DNA from: an uncultured Eubacteriales bacterium
Lineage (GTDB): Bacteria; Bacillota; Clostridia; Oscillospirales; Oscillospiraceae
NCBI GenBank assembly: GCA_900543625.1
Contig: UQSF01000015.1
Coordinates: 1 to 53,008, forward strand
Length of the DNA: 53,008 nucleotides
Direction of reading: 5' to 3'
The position numbers and the translations under genes were made by a program. The notes below the pieces were generated by a model, which did no database searches, had not been told where the DNA came from, and worked only from the letters and a program-made list of their open reading frames with translations. Below, piece after piece: positions 1 through 7,500 of the stretch (position 1 is the first letter of the stretch; every line of letters begins with the position of its first letter).

Positions 1-82
1 TATTTCTATCATGAGGAAATCCGTGGGACAGAGAATACCGGAAAAAGAAATCGCTGACTTCCGGTTTGCCGAACCGCGAAAC

Positions 83-118
83 CGCCCCCGGCGTGACCTG
101 CTGGTCACGCCGGGGGCG
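83..118 (-). terminator. Perfect 16-bp hairpin after the DUF1643 gene
   Basis: Arms 83-98 and 103-118 are fully complementary around a 4-base loop. On the minus strand the hairpin follows the stop of the DUF1643 gene, but only three T residues come after it, so it is a weak or imperfect terminator. Bases 1-82 hold nothing I can recognise. Confidence 0.45.
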
Positions 119-142
119 TTGCTGTTATCTGTTTCTGCTGCG

Positions 143-772
143 TCATTTCAGCCGCGCGCGCTGCGCCGCGCAGTAGGCGCGCACATTGAACGGCTCCGGC
201 ACGCTGTCGCGCCGCAGATACAGCGGGTGGTGCGGATGCCCGGCCTTGGAGCGCGAGCCGAACGTCAGCCACTGCGCATGAAACTCCTCGCCGATGGCGA
301 GCATTTCCTCGAGCGCGTCGAACAGGTACGGCCGCTTTTCGATCAGCGTGCCCCACGCGGCCCACACGGCCGGCCGGTTGCCGGGCGCGTACTGCCCGAG
401 CACGTAGCGGAACGCCGCCATGTTCTGCTCGTGCAGCGCGCGGTTGAAGGTCGTGTCCATGGCGTTCGGGTCGGTCGCGCGCTGGGGGTAGACGTTGAAC
501 ATCGTGAAGCTGTCGTAGCCGTTGCCGAGGGCGATGCGCTCGACGCTCTTGAGCGTGTTGTCGAGATCGCCCGGCTGCGCGGTCGACGGGTTGATGCCGA
601 TGCAGATGAGCGGGTTTTCGCCCCGCGTGCCGAGGATGTAACGGTATTCGGTATAGTACGGCGGCACGTACAGCCAGCGCGCGGCGTCATAGTCGTCGTG
701 CTGCGGGCAGTGGAGCGCGTCGTCAAAGGTCAGCAGCGCGCACGTCTGGCTCGCGCCCTTGGGAATGTGCAT
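143..772 (-). CDS. DUF1643 family protein
   Basis: A 209-residue soluble protein. The segment ICIGINPSTAQPGDLDNTLKS, about residues 57-77, is the hallmark of DUF1643 (COG4333), followed by the conserved MFNVYPQRATDP segment and a C-terminal GHPHHPLYLRRD stretch. The family has no established biochemical role and is often found in phage or accessory regions. The gene lies 24 bases after the TM1266-like gene on the same strand, so the two are probably co-transcribed. The family call is by motif; the function is unknown. Confidence 0.85.
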   Translation of the reverse strand: MHIPKGASQTCALLTFDDALHCPQHDDYDAARWLYVPPYYTEYRYILGTRGENPLICIGINPSTAQPGDLDNTLKSVERIALGNGYDSFTMFNVYPQRATDPNAMDTTFNRALHEQNMAAFRYVLGQYAPGNRPAVWAAWGTLIEKRPYLFDALEEMLAIGEEFHAQWLTFGSRSKAGHPHHPLYLRRDSVPEPFNVRAYCAAQRARLK

Positions 773-796
773 TGGGTGTCCCTCCGATCGGTCTGC

Positions 797-1060
797 TCAG
801 TCCCCGGCGGGCGGGAACGGCTTGGAATAGGCGGTCTTGGCGCTCACGCCGGGCAGACGGCCGATGCGCCCCGCGAGCGCGGAGATCACATCCTGCGGCG
901 CGTCGAGCACGACGCTGATGATGTTCACGCCCTTGGCGCGGTAGGGCAGCCCCATGCGCCCGATGATGTACTGCCCCGCATCGTGCAGCAGGGCGTTGAG
1001 CTGCGCTGTGCTCTCGCTGTTTTCCACGATGATGCCGATCAGCGCCACGCGCGTTTCCAT
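797..1060 (-). CDS. TM1266-like putative iron-only hydrogenase system regulator
   Basis: An 87-residue single-domain protein with an ACT/ferredoxin-like fold pattern. It opens with RVALIGIIVENSES, then a loop with AGQYIIGRMG, and ends with PGVSAKTAYSKPF. This matches the small TM1266 family often found beside [FeFe]-hydrogenase maturation genes, where a regulatory role is assumed but unproven. No hydrogenase gene is seen here. The start has the AGCGAGGTGA ribosome site just upstream. Likely first gene of a two-gene operon with the DUF1643 gene. Confidence 0.8.
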   Translation of the reverse strand: METRVALIGIIVENSESTAQLNALLHDAGQYIIGRMGLPYRAKGVNIISVVLDAPQDVISALAGRIGRLPGVSAKTAYSKPFPPAGD

Positions 1061-1089
1061 GCGCGCTCACCTCGCTTTCCTTTCCCACT

Positions 1090-1118
1090 ATTGTACGCGA
1101 AAAAAGGCGGAAACGCAA
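1090..1118 (-). promoter_or_regulatory. Possible promoter of the TM1266-like/DUF1643 pair
   Basis: On the minus strand TTGCGT (1113-1118) and TACAAT (1090-1095) are 17 bases apart, 30 bases before the start codon. The -35 box overlaps the terminator of the upstream racemase gene. The -10 is good and the -35 weak. Confidence 0.4.
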
Positions 1119-1131
1119 CGCGTTTCCGCCT
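1100..1131 (-). terminator. Rho-independent terminator of the racemase operon
   Basis: On the minus strand a stem built from AAAGGCGGAAACG and its complement is followed by TTTTTT. It ends the gntR-larA transcript. It directly follows the small palindrome at 1135-1162. Confidence 0.8.
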
Positions 1132-1134
1132 TTG

Positions 1135-1162
1135 ACTGTCAAAAAGTATTCCTTTTGACAGT
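1135..1162. repeat. Solo copy of hairpin 1 of the dispersed element
   Basis: ACTGTCAAAA and its exact complement flank a short loop containing GTATTC. It is nearly the same as the first 25 bases of the 187-bp elements at 21956, 30867 and 51093, but the rest of the element is absent. Like them it sits beside a terminator. Confidence 0.7.
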
Positions 1163-1171
1163 GTGCGCCGC

Positions 1172-2416
1172 TCAGCGCTTATAAAAATCCTTGGAGTTAT
1201 CGAGCACCTGGCACTCGGCGTTGGGATAGAGCACGACTTTTTTCGGCGTGCCGTCGTCGAGGATACGCAGGGCGTCATTCCACGTCTTGACGTACTCGGC
1301 ACCCGAGTGCTCGTCGATGTACCACGGGTCGCGCATGCCCTTGACGGTGTGCTCGGCAAACACGACGGCGTGCGCCATGTTCTTTCCCTTCGTGTAGCAG
1401 CCCGACCACATCATGCCGCCGGGTGCGGAGTGGCCCCACTTGTCGTACAGGAAGTGCACGCACGGGCCGAACGGGGAGTTGGCCGCGAGCACGAACGAGC
1501 CGCCGTCCTTGAGCGAGGCGATGACCTCGGGCGTGTAGGCGCAGTTGGCCTCGGCGGGCTTGAAGTAGTTGTTGGCGATGACGATGTCGCAATCCGGCAC
1601 GAACTTCGCCGCGTAGTGCCCGGCGGCATAGGCGGCCGCCTGCCGCTCCTCGGCCTCGAAATCTCCGGCGAAGAGGTTGCAGATCTCGGCGTGGCCGTTG
1701 AGGATGGCGTCGACCTTGAAGTCCAGCCCCATCATGCGCGCGGCCTGCTCGGCGTCGCTGCGCATGAGCGTGTGGGGGTTGCCCATGTTGAACTCCGTCG
1801 TCGTCGTGAAGCTGTGGTTGCGCATGATCGTGCGCAGCGAGCTCACGCCCGGCAGAATGCACTTTGCGCCGCCGCTGAAGCCGTAGTAGCTGTGCGCCAT
1901 GGTCGTGCCGATGGCGATCTTGTAGTCGGCGGACATGACGTCGGCATTGATCTCCACGGGCACATTGTTGCTCGTGTTGCCGACAAAGACGTGGTTAAAG
2001 AACAGGTTGTGGTTGTGCACCTCGTAGTTCTCGACGAGCTCCTCGCCGAGCTTGCGCACGAACTCCGTGCGGTACATGACGCCGTGGGTGCCGAGCGCGA
2101 TGATGAACCAGATGTTCTCGTCCGGCACGCCGGCGGCGTGCAGCTCCGCGATGACGGCGCGGGCGATGGGCTCGCACGGCGTGGGGCGGGTGATGTCGTC
2201 GATGATGATGACGGCGCTCTTTTTCCCGGCGGCGCCCTCGCTGATGGGCTTGGTGCCGATGGCGGCGTGGAGCTTTTCGCGGATCTGCGCCTCGGTCAGC
2301 GCCGGGGTGTCATAGCCGTGGATCCTGGAGATGTGTACGTCCCAGTTATCCGGGAACGTGACCGGGATCGGCCGGTCGCCGTAGTTGCTGTTGGCGGGCA
2401 ATTGGAATGTTTTCAT
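1172..2416 (-). CDS. LarA-like nickel-pincer 2-hydroxyacid racemase
   Basis: 414 residues, close to the LarA family length. Visible family motifs are DDITRPTP (about residue 73), the counterpart of the LarA Asp-Arg-Arg site; ALGTHG; and HSYYGFSGGAKCILPG, which carries the catalytic His and the Lys that binds the nickel-pincer nucleotide. LarA enzymes racemise or epimerise 2-hydroxy acids such as lactate using a cofactor made by LarB, LarC and LarE; those genes are not in this window. The start codon overlaps the stop of the gntR gene (ATGA), so the two are translationally coupled. Its substrate is probably the acid handled by the divergent plus-strand genes rather than lactate for certain. 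Confidence 0.85.
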   Translation of the reverse strand: MKTFQLPANSNYGDRPIPVTFPDNWDVHISRIHGYDTPALTEAQIREKLHAAIGTKPISEGAAGKKSAVIIIDDITRPTPCEPIARAVIAELHAAGVPDENIWFIIALGTHGVMYRTEFVRKLGEELVENYEVHNHNLFFNHVFVGNTSNNVPVEINADVMSADYKIAIGTTMAHSYYGFSGGAKCILPGVSSLRTIMRNHSFTTTTEFNMGNPHTLMRSDAEQAARMMGLDFKVDAILNGHAEICNLFAGDFEAEERQAAAYAAGHYAAKFVPDCDIVIANNYFKPAEANCAYTPEVIASLKDGGSFVLAANSPFGPCVHFLYDKWGHSAPGGMMWSGCYTKGKNMAHAVVFAEHTVKGMRDPWYIDEHSGAEYVKTWNDALRILDDGTPKKVVLYPNAECQVLDNSKDFYKR

Positions 2417-3153
2417 AGTGTAGCCTCCTGTGCGCGGCGCTTTTCCCCGTCCTCCTCATTCTGCTCGATCAGGCACTCGCGGTATGCACCCGTCAGCGCC
2501 AGATGCTCATACACGGCGGCGGCCGCCGCGTCCTCGTCCCGGTCGCGCAGTGCCTGACAGATGGCCATGTGTCCGGCGCGGGTGAGGTCGTTTTCGTTGC
2601 GCCGCCATGTTGCCTCCAGCACGCGCTCGCGGTAGATGTCCATCAGGGACGCCAGCGTCGTGTAGATATATTTGATGAGGGCGTTGTGCGACATGCGCAT
2701 GAGCGCGTTGTGAAACCGGGAGTCGAGTATGGCCTGCTGTTTGATCGGCGGCTCATTATAATCGTAATCGGCCAGCGCGCACAGACGCGCGATCTCGTCG
2801 TCGCTCGCGGTGCGGATGATGTCGCGGCAGACGTCCGTCTCGAGCACGTTGCGCAGGTCGAGCACATTTTCGAGCGTGCCGTTGCTCAGCGCGAACAGCG
2901 CGCACAGCGGCCGGTTGATCGACTGCTCCGGCGTGTTCGTGATGTACGAGCCGCTGCCCTGAATGCTCTGCACGATGCCCATGGCCTCCAGACTCTTGAT
3001 GGCCTCACGCACGCAGGTGCGGCTGACCTCGAATTTGGTCGCAAGGCACAGCTCCGTCGGCAGCTTGTCGCCCTTCTGCAGCTCTCCGCGGCTGATCTTC
3101 TCGAGCACGTCGTCCACGATCTTCTTGTAGTTGATGCTGGTTTCTGGTTTCAT
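2413..3153 (-). CDS. FadR-subfamily GntR transcriptional regulator
   Basis: 246 residues: an N-terminal winged helix (about 8-75; KGDKLPTELCLATKFEVSRTCV then a recognition helix and a GSGSYI wing) and a C-terminal all-helical FCD ligand domain (about 95-225). FCD domains usually bind small carboxylic acids through metal-coordinating His/Asp residues. Its gene is divergent from the transporter and oxidoreductase genes, with three TTGTC-GACAA palindromes between them, so it most likely controls both directions in response to a 2-hydroxy or 2-oxo acid. First gene of the operon with the racemase. Confidence 0.9.
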   Translation of the reverse strand: MKPETSINYKKIVDDVLEKISRGELQKGDKLPTELCLATKFEVSRTCVREAIKSLEAMGIVQSIQGSGSYITNTPEQSINRPLCALFALSNGTLENVLDLRNVLETDVCRDIIRTASDDEIARLCALADYDYNEPPIKQQAILDSRFHNALMRMSHNALIKYIYTTLASLMDIYRERVLEATWRRNENDLTRAGHMAICQALRDRDEDAAAAAVYEHLALTGAYRECLIEQNEEDGEKRRAQEATL

Positions 3154-3256
3154 TACGACACCTCACTGAGCAATATCCACAAATTCTGCGTCGATTTTTT
3201 GAGAATTGTGTTCATTTACAAAGAAAAAAAGGAATGGTATGATTGAACCAATCGAA

Positions 3257-3270
3257 TGTGTCAGACAAAT
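3257..3270. promoter_or_regulatory. Putative GntR operator O1
   Basis: TGTGTCAGACAAAT matches the FadR-type half-site pattern TTGTC-N-GACAA with one mismatch. It is the operator nearest the regulator gene. The whole spacer 3154-3540 holds three such sites and no gene; I could not fix -35/-10 boxes with confidence in either direction. Confidence 0.65.
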
Positions 3271-3308
3271 TCAAGGGGGTCCTAACGGACCTTTCCTTAT
3301 TCTCCAGA

Positions 3309-3324
3309 AATTTGTCTGACAATT
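3309..3324. promoter_or_regulatory. Putative GntR operator O2
   Basis: AATTTGTCTGACAATT is a near-perfect palindrome with the same TTGTC-N-GACAA core as O1 and O3. It lies 52 bases from O1 and 72 from O3, spacing that could allow looping. Confidence 0.75.
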
Positions 3325-3380
3325 AGTGGGTAACTTGTGATCTGTGTCTACCTTAGCACAATCTTTTTTTTGTGTCAAGG

Positions 3381-3395
3381 ATTTGTCAGACAAAT
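3381..3395. promoter_or_regulatory. Putative GntR operator O3
   Basis: ATTTGTCAGACAAAT is a perfect palindrome around the central base. It is the best of the three sites and lies about 145 bases before the MFS gene start, so it probably governs the plus-strand operon. Confidence 0.8.
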
Positions 3396-3540
3396 ATCGA
3401 TTCGGATACGGACTTCACACAGCCGCCTGCGGCAGAGCGAGCGAGGTGAGCGAACGAGAGAACTGGAGCAGCATTCCCCCAGCGACAATAATGAGAACTG
3501 AGAATTTGGAATGAAACTGTATTAGAGGAGAGAAAGAAAT

Positions 3541-4836
3541 ATGTCCAACACGAGCAATGCATCGAAAAATGTGAAGCGCTTCCTGCTGTTGTTCGCACTC
3601 GGAGTCGCTTATGGCTTCATGTATGTCATGCCGTATATGAAGTCCAGCTTCTACGATCAGATGATCGCCGCCATGGGCTGCACGAACGCCCAGCTCGGCT
3701 CTCTGATGACCTATTACACGATCGCACTCACGATCTCCTACCTGCCCGGCGGCTGGATCGGAGATAAGTTCAACCCGAAGCCGGTTCTGCTGGCCTCCAT
3801 CTTTGGCCAGGCGATCCTCAGCTTCCTGTTTATGTTTACCTATCAGAGCTACACGATGGCCGTCATCATCTGGCTGCTCATGGCGCTGACCGGCGGTTTT
3901 GCTTTCTGGCCGGCCATCATGAAGGGCATCCGCATGACGGGCACCGACGAAGAGCAGGGCCGTCTGTACGGCATCTTCGAGGCGCTCAACGGCTTCGCGT
4001 CCCTGCTGCTGAGCTTTATCATGATCGGTATCATGGCGATCGCCGGCAAGGGCGACCTTGTCACCGGCTTCAAGAGCGCGCTCGCCTGCATGGGCGGCCT
4101 GTCGATCGTCTCCGGTCTGCTGGTTCTGTTCCTGATGCCGAAGGAAGCCACTTACGGCACGAAGACGGAAGAGAACGCCGAATCCGGCAAGATCACCTTC
4201 AAAGATTACCTGAGCGCATTTAAGATTCCCGGCGTGTGGATCATGGCCATCCTGGTTTGGTGCTATGTGACCATCTCCGCCGTGGCCAGCTACCTGACCC
4301 CGTACAGCACGGATGTGCTCGGTATGTCCGCCGTCGTTGCCGCGAGCATCGGCACGATCCGTACCTATGGCTGCCGCCTGGTTGGCGGCCCGCTTGGCGG
4401 CGTTCTCGCCGACAAGACGTTCAAGTCCGTTTCCAAAGAGCAGGTTCTCGGCCAGACCGCCTGCATTGTTACTCTGGGCATTTTCCTGATCCTGCCGGTC
4501 GGCACGAACAGCACGGTGCTTGTGATCCTCCTGCTTCTGGTGGGTGTTGCGATGTTCCTGTGCAAGGGCACGTACTTCTCCGTACAGGCCGAGCTCGGCA
4601 TCCCGACGAACGTCTCCGCGACGGCCGTCGCAATCGCGACCCTCATCGGCTACCTGCCGGATATGTTTGTGCACACCATGTTTGGCAACTGGATTGATCA
4701 GTCTGGCGCGGCAGGCTACAACAAGATCCTGCTTTACGGTGTCGGCACTGCGGTTCTCGGCATCGTTGCGGCGGTGCTGGCGGTCATCCAGTCCAAGAAG
4801 GTCGCAAAGCGCAAAGCAGCCGAGCAGGCTGCGTGA
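3541..4836 (+). CDS. MFS transporter, probably for an organic acid
   Basis: 431 residues with about 12 hydrophobic helices and the MFS signature GGWIGDKFNPKPV between helices 2 and 3. A charged central loop (TYGTKTEENAESGKITFKD) separates the two six-helix halves, and there is a basic C terminus. It is first in the plus-strand operon, behind an AGAGGAGAG ribosome site and the GntR operators. The family moves sugars phosphates, organic anions or drugs; being beside 2-hydroxyacid enzymes suggests uptake or exchange of that acid. The exact substrate cannot be read from sequence. Confidence 0.85.
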   Translation: MSNTSNASKNVKRFLLLFALGVAYGFMYVMPYMKSSFYDQMIAAMGCTNAQLGSLMTYYTIALTISYLPGGWIGDKFNPKPVLLASIFGQAILSFLFMFTYQSYTMAVIIWLLMALTGGFAFWPAIMKGIRMTGTDEEQGRLYGIFEALNGFASLLLSFIMIGIMAIAGKGDLVTGFKSALACMGGLSIVSGLLVLFLMPKEATYGTKTEENAESGKITFKDYLSAFKIPGVWIMAILVWCYVTISAVASYLTPYSTDVLGMSAVVAASIGTIRTYGCRLVGGPLGGVLADKTFKSVSKEQVLGQTACIVTLGIFLILPVGTNSTVLVILLLLVGVAMFLCKGTYFSVQAELGIPTNVSATAVAIATLIGYLPDMFVHTMFGNWIDQSGAAGYNKILLYGVGTAVLGIVAAVLAVIQSKKVAKRKAAEQAA

Positions 4837-4866
4837 TCCGCGCATATTACAAGGAGGCTTATCCAC

Positions 4867-5067
4867 ATGAGCAAGATCAAGATCAACACAGTCCGCTGCA
4901 AAGGCTGTGGTTACTGCGTGAATGACTGCCCGCGCAAGGCGCTGTCGTTCTCCGGACACATCAATGACAAGGGCTATGACACCGTTCAGGTCGACGACTC
5001 CCTGTGCGTCGCCTGCGGCACGTGCTACCGCGTGTGCCCCGACAGTGTCTTTGAGATTCTGGAATAA
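4867..5067 (+). CDS. 2-oxoacid:ferredoxin oxidoreductase delta subunit (2[4Fe-4S])
   Basis: 66 residues with two complete cluster motifs, CKGCGYCVNDCP and CVACGTCYRVCP. This is the small ferredoxin-like subunit that passes electrons from the thiamine centre to free ferredoxin. It starts 30 bases after the MFS gene behind an AAGGAGG site and is followed 11 bases later by the alpha subunit, so the order is delta-alpha-beta-gamma. Confidence 0.9.
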   Translation: MSKIKINTVRCKGCGYCVNDCPRKALSFSGHINDKGYDTVQVDDSLCVACGTCYRVCPDSVFEILE

Positions 5068-5078
5068 GAGGTACAAAC

Positions 5079-6131
5079 ATGAGCAAACAACTGATGAAGG
5101 GCAATGAGGCCCTGGCAGAAGCGGCGCTGCGCGCCGGCTGCCGGTTTTACAGCGGCTATCCCATCACGCCGCAGACCGAGATCCTCGAGTATCTGGCCAA
5201 GCGCATGGATGAGGTCGGCGGCACGTTCGTGCAGACCGAGTCCGAGCTCGCGGGCATCAACATGCTCCTCGGCGCGGCGGCTGCCGGCGCGCGCGCGCTG
5301 ACCAGCTCCGCAGGCCCCGGCTTCTCGCTGAATCAGGAGGGCATCTCCTATCTGGTCGCGGCGGATCTTCCGGCGGTCATCATCAACGTCATGCGCATCG
5401 GCACCGGTCTCGGCGACATCGCGCAGGGACAGGGCGACTACTGGCAGATGACCCGCGGCGGCGGCCACGGCGACTACCGCACGATCGTGCTGGCGCCGGC
5501 CTCCGTGCAGGAAAACTGCGACATGATGTCCACCGCTTTCGAGCTGGCGGAGAAGTACCGCCACCCCGTGCTGGTTGCGTCCGACGCCGCCATCGGCCAG
5601 ATGGTCGAGGGCGTCGAGCTCAAGGACTTCGTCGAGCACGACATCGACCAGTTTGACTGGGCGATCCGCGGCTGCAAGGCGGGCGCTGCACCCCGCAAGG
5701 TGCAGAACGTCTACTACACCAACCCGCAGTATCCCGAGTTCCTGCGCAGCAAGTATGCGCAGATGGAGCAGACCGAGCAGCGCTGGGAGTCCTACCAGGC
5801 GGAGGACGCCGACGTGGTGCTCGTGGCCTACGGCATCGGCTCCCGCATCTCGAAGGAAGCGGTGAACATGGCGCGCGCCGAGGGCTTCAAGCTCGGCCTG
5901 ATCCGCCCGATCACGCTCTGGCCGTACCCGGTCAAGGCGTTTGAGACCTGCAAGAACGCCAAGGCGTTCATGACGGTCGAGATCAACATCCTCGGCCAGA
6001 TGGTCGACGATGTCAAGCTGGCTGTGGAAAACAAATATCCGGTCGGCTTCTATGGCACGTTCTTTGGTCTGCCGGAACCGGAAGAGATCGTCGCGCAGGC
6101 CAAGGCCATGCTGGAAAAGGAGGAGAAATAA
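5079..6131 (+). CDS. vorB: 2-oxoacid:ferredoxin oxidoreductase alpha subunit, VorB-like
   Basis: 350 residues. It begins LMKGNEALAEAALRAGCRFYSGYPITPQTEI, the classical start of VorB/KorA alpha subunits (split here: LMKGNEALAEAA, then GYPITPQTEI). The pyrimidine-binding domain I comes first, then GGGHGDYRTIVLAPASVQE, then domain II with LIRPITLWPYP. The complex oxidatively decarboxylates 2-oxo acids with CoA to acyl-CoA, CO2 and reduced ferredoxin. Branched-chain 2-oxo acids are typical VOR substrates, but VorB annotation alone does not settle specificity. Confidence 0.88.
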   Translation: MSKQLMKGNEALAEAALRAGCRFYSGYPITPQTEILEYLAKRMDEVGGTFVQTESELAGINMLLGAAAAGARALTSSAGPGFSLNQEGISYLVAADLPAVIINVMRIGTGLGDIAQGQGDYWQMTRGGGHGDYRTIVLAPASVQENCDMMSTAFELAEKYRHPVLVASDAAIGQMVEGVELKDFVEHDIDQFDWAIRGCKAGAAPRKVQNVYYTNPQYPEFLRSKYAQMEQTEQRWESYQAEDADVVLVAYGIGSRISKEAVNMARAEGFKLGLIRPITLWPYPVKAFETCKNAKAFMTVEINILGQMVDDVKLAVENKYPVGFYGTFFGLPEPEEIVAQAKAMLEKEEK

Positions 6132-6869
6132 ATGAAACTCAAAGCTCCCGAAACTGTCTTTTCCTCCGCCGGCTTCTGCCCCGGCTGTGGCCACGGCCTG
6201 GCCACGCGCCTGATCGGCGAGGTCTCCGAGGAACTCGGCATCCAGGAAAAAATGCTGGCGGTCGTGGACGTTGCCTGCTGCTCGTTCAACATTGACTACT
6301 GGCGCTACGATACGATCATGGCGGCGCACGGCCGCGACATTCCGACGGCCGTCGGTGTCAAGCACATCCGCCCCGCCAACCCGGTCTTTGCTTACCTGGG
6401 CGACGGCGCTGCCTACTCCATCGGCATGGCGGAGACCATTCACGCCGCGCTGCGCAACGACAACATCTGCGTGTTCGTCGTCAACAACAGCGTCTTCGGC
6501 ATGACCGGCGGCCAGATGGCCCCGACCACCCTGCCGCACCAGAAGACTGCGACCTCCCCGAAGGGCAAGGATCCCGCCCGCTACGGTACGCTCAACGTCG
6601 TCGACGTGCTCGGCAAGATGGACATTGCCTATCTGGCACGCGGTGAACTGGTTGGCCCCGCCGGCATGAACAACTGCAAAAAGCTGATCCGCAAGGCGTT
6701 TGAGCACCAGCTCAACGGCGACGGCTTCTGCCTCGTCGAGCTGCTCAGCCCCTGCCCGACCAACCTGAACATGCCGCCGGTGAAGGCCCGCGAGCATGTG
6801 CACACGGAGATGACCAAGTACTTCCCGGTCGGCGAATACATTGACAAGAAGGGTGGCGATCAGGCATGA
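6132..6869 (+). CDS. 2-oxoacid:ferredoxin oxidoreductase beta subunit (thiamine-binding)
   Basis: 245 residues, a single thiamine diphosphate domain. CPGCGHG (about residue 17) is the beta-subunit cysteine motif. GDGAAYSIGMAET followed by NNSVFGMTGGQ is the Mg/ThDP-binding GDG-N-N signature. Its start directly abuts the alpha stop codon, and its stop overlaps the gamma start, so alpha, beta and gamma are tightly coupled. Confidence 0.92.
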   Translation: MKLKAPETVFSSAGFCPGCGHGLATRLIGEVSEELGIQEKMLAVVDVACCSFNIDYWRYDTIMAAHGRDIPTAVGVKHIRPANPVFAYLGDGAAYSIGMAETIHAALRNDNICVFVVNNSVFGMTGGQMAPTTLPHQKTATSPKGKDPARYGTLNVVDVLGKMDIAYLARGELVGPAGMNNCKKLIRKAFEHQLNGDGFCLVELLSPCPTNLNMPPVKAREHVHTEMTKYFPVGEYIDKKGGDQA

Positions 6870-7396
6870 TGGTAGAGATGATTTGTGCAGGATTCGGCGG
6901 TCAGGGCGTTCTGACCACCGGTCTGATCCTGGCTGAGGCCGGCATGAAGCTCGGCATGAACGTGCTGTGGTATCCGTCCTACGGCTCAGAGATGCGCGGC
7001 GGCACGGCCAACTGCACCGTGAAGTTCTCCGACAAGGAGATCGCCAGCCCCTGCGCCAAGAAGATCGACATTCTCATGGGCATGAACGCGCCGGCGATCG
7101 ACAAGTTTGAGAGCAGCCTCCGCCCCGGCGGACTGCTGCTGGTCAACAGCTCGCTCGTGCATGAGCGCGAATACCGCGACGACATCCGCGTCGTCAAGGT
7201 CCCGATGACCGAGATCGCGGCGGAGCACGAGAACCCGAAGGGCGCAAACATCGTCATGATGGGCGCCATGGCGGCCAATTCCGACCTCTTCACCGAGGAC
7301 GATCTGGAGCGCCTGATCAATGAGTTCTTCGAAAAGAAGGGCAAGATCAACCCCAAAAACAGTCTCTGCTTCCGCGCCGGCACGCAGATCCACTAA
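6866..7396 (+). CDS. 2-oxoacid:ferredoxin oxidoreductase gamma subunit
   Basis: 176 residues with the gamma-domain motif GFGGQGVLTTGLILAEA at residue 9 and YPSYGSEMRGGTANC, both diagnostic for the CoA-binding gamma subunit. The start overlaps the beta stop. This completes the four-subunit enzyme. A second in-frame ATG follows at once; either could be used. Confidence 0.92.
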   Translation: MMVEMICAGFGGQGVLTTGLILAEAGMKLGMNVLWYPSYGSEMRGGTANCTVKFSDKEIASPCAKKIDILMGMNAPAIDKFESSLRPGGLLLVNSSLVHEREYRDDIRVVKVPMTEIAAEHENPKGANIVMMGAMAANSDLFTEDDLERLINEFFEKKGKINPKNSLCFRAGTQIH

Positions 7397-7447
7397 AAAA
7401 CCGGCGGTCTCCACGGGTTTCTGCTCATTATCATCCGTAATCAGCAT

Positions 7448-7472
7448 CGGGGCGCTGCGGCGCAGCGCCCCG
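7448..7472 (+). other. Intercistronic GC-rich hairpin
   Basis: CGGGGCGCTGC pairs with its exact complement a few bases on, with no T-run after it. It lies between the gamma subunit and the symporter, so it more likely blocks RNA decay or tunes expression than stops transcription. Confidence 0.5.
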
Positions 7473-7500
7473 GAGATCCCGCTTTGGAGGTGTAAAGTTT

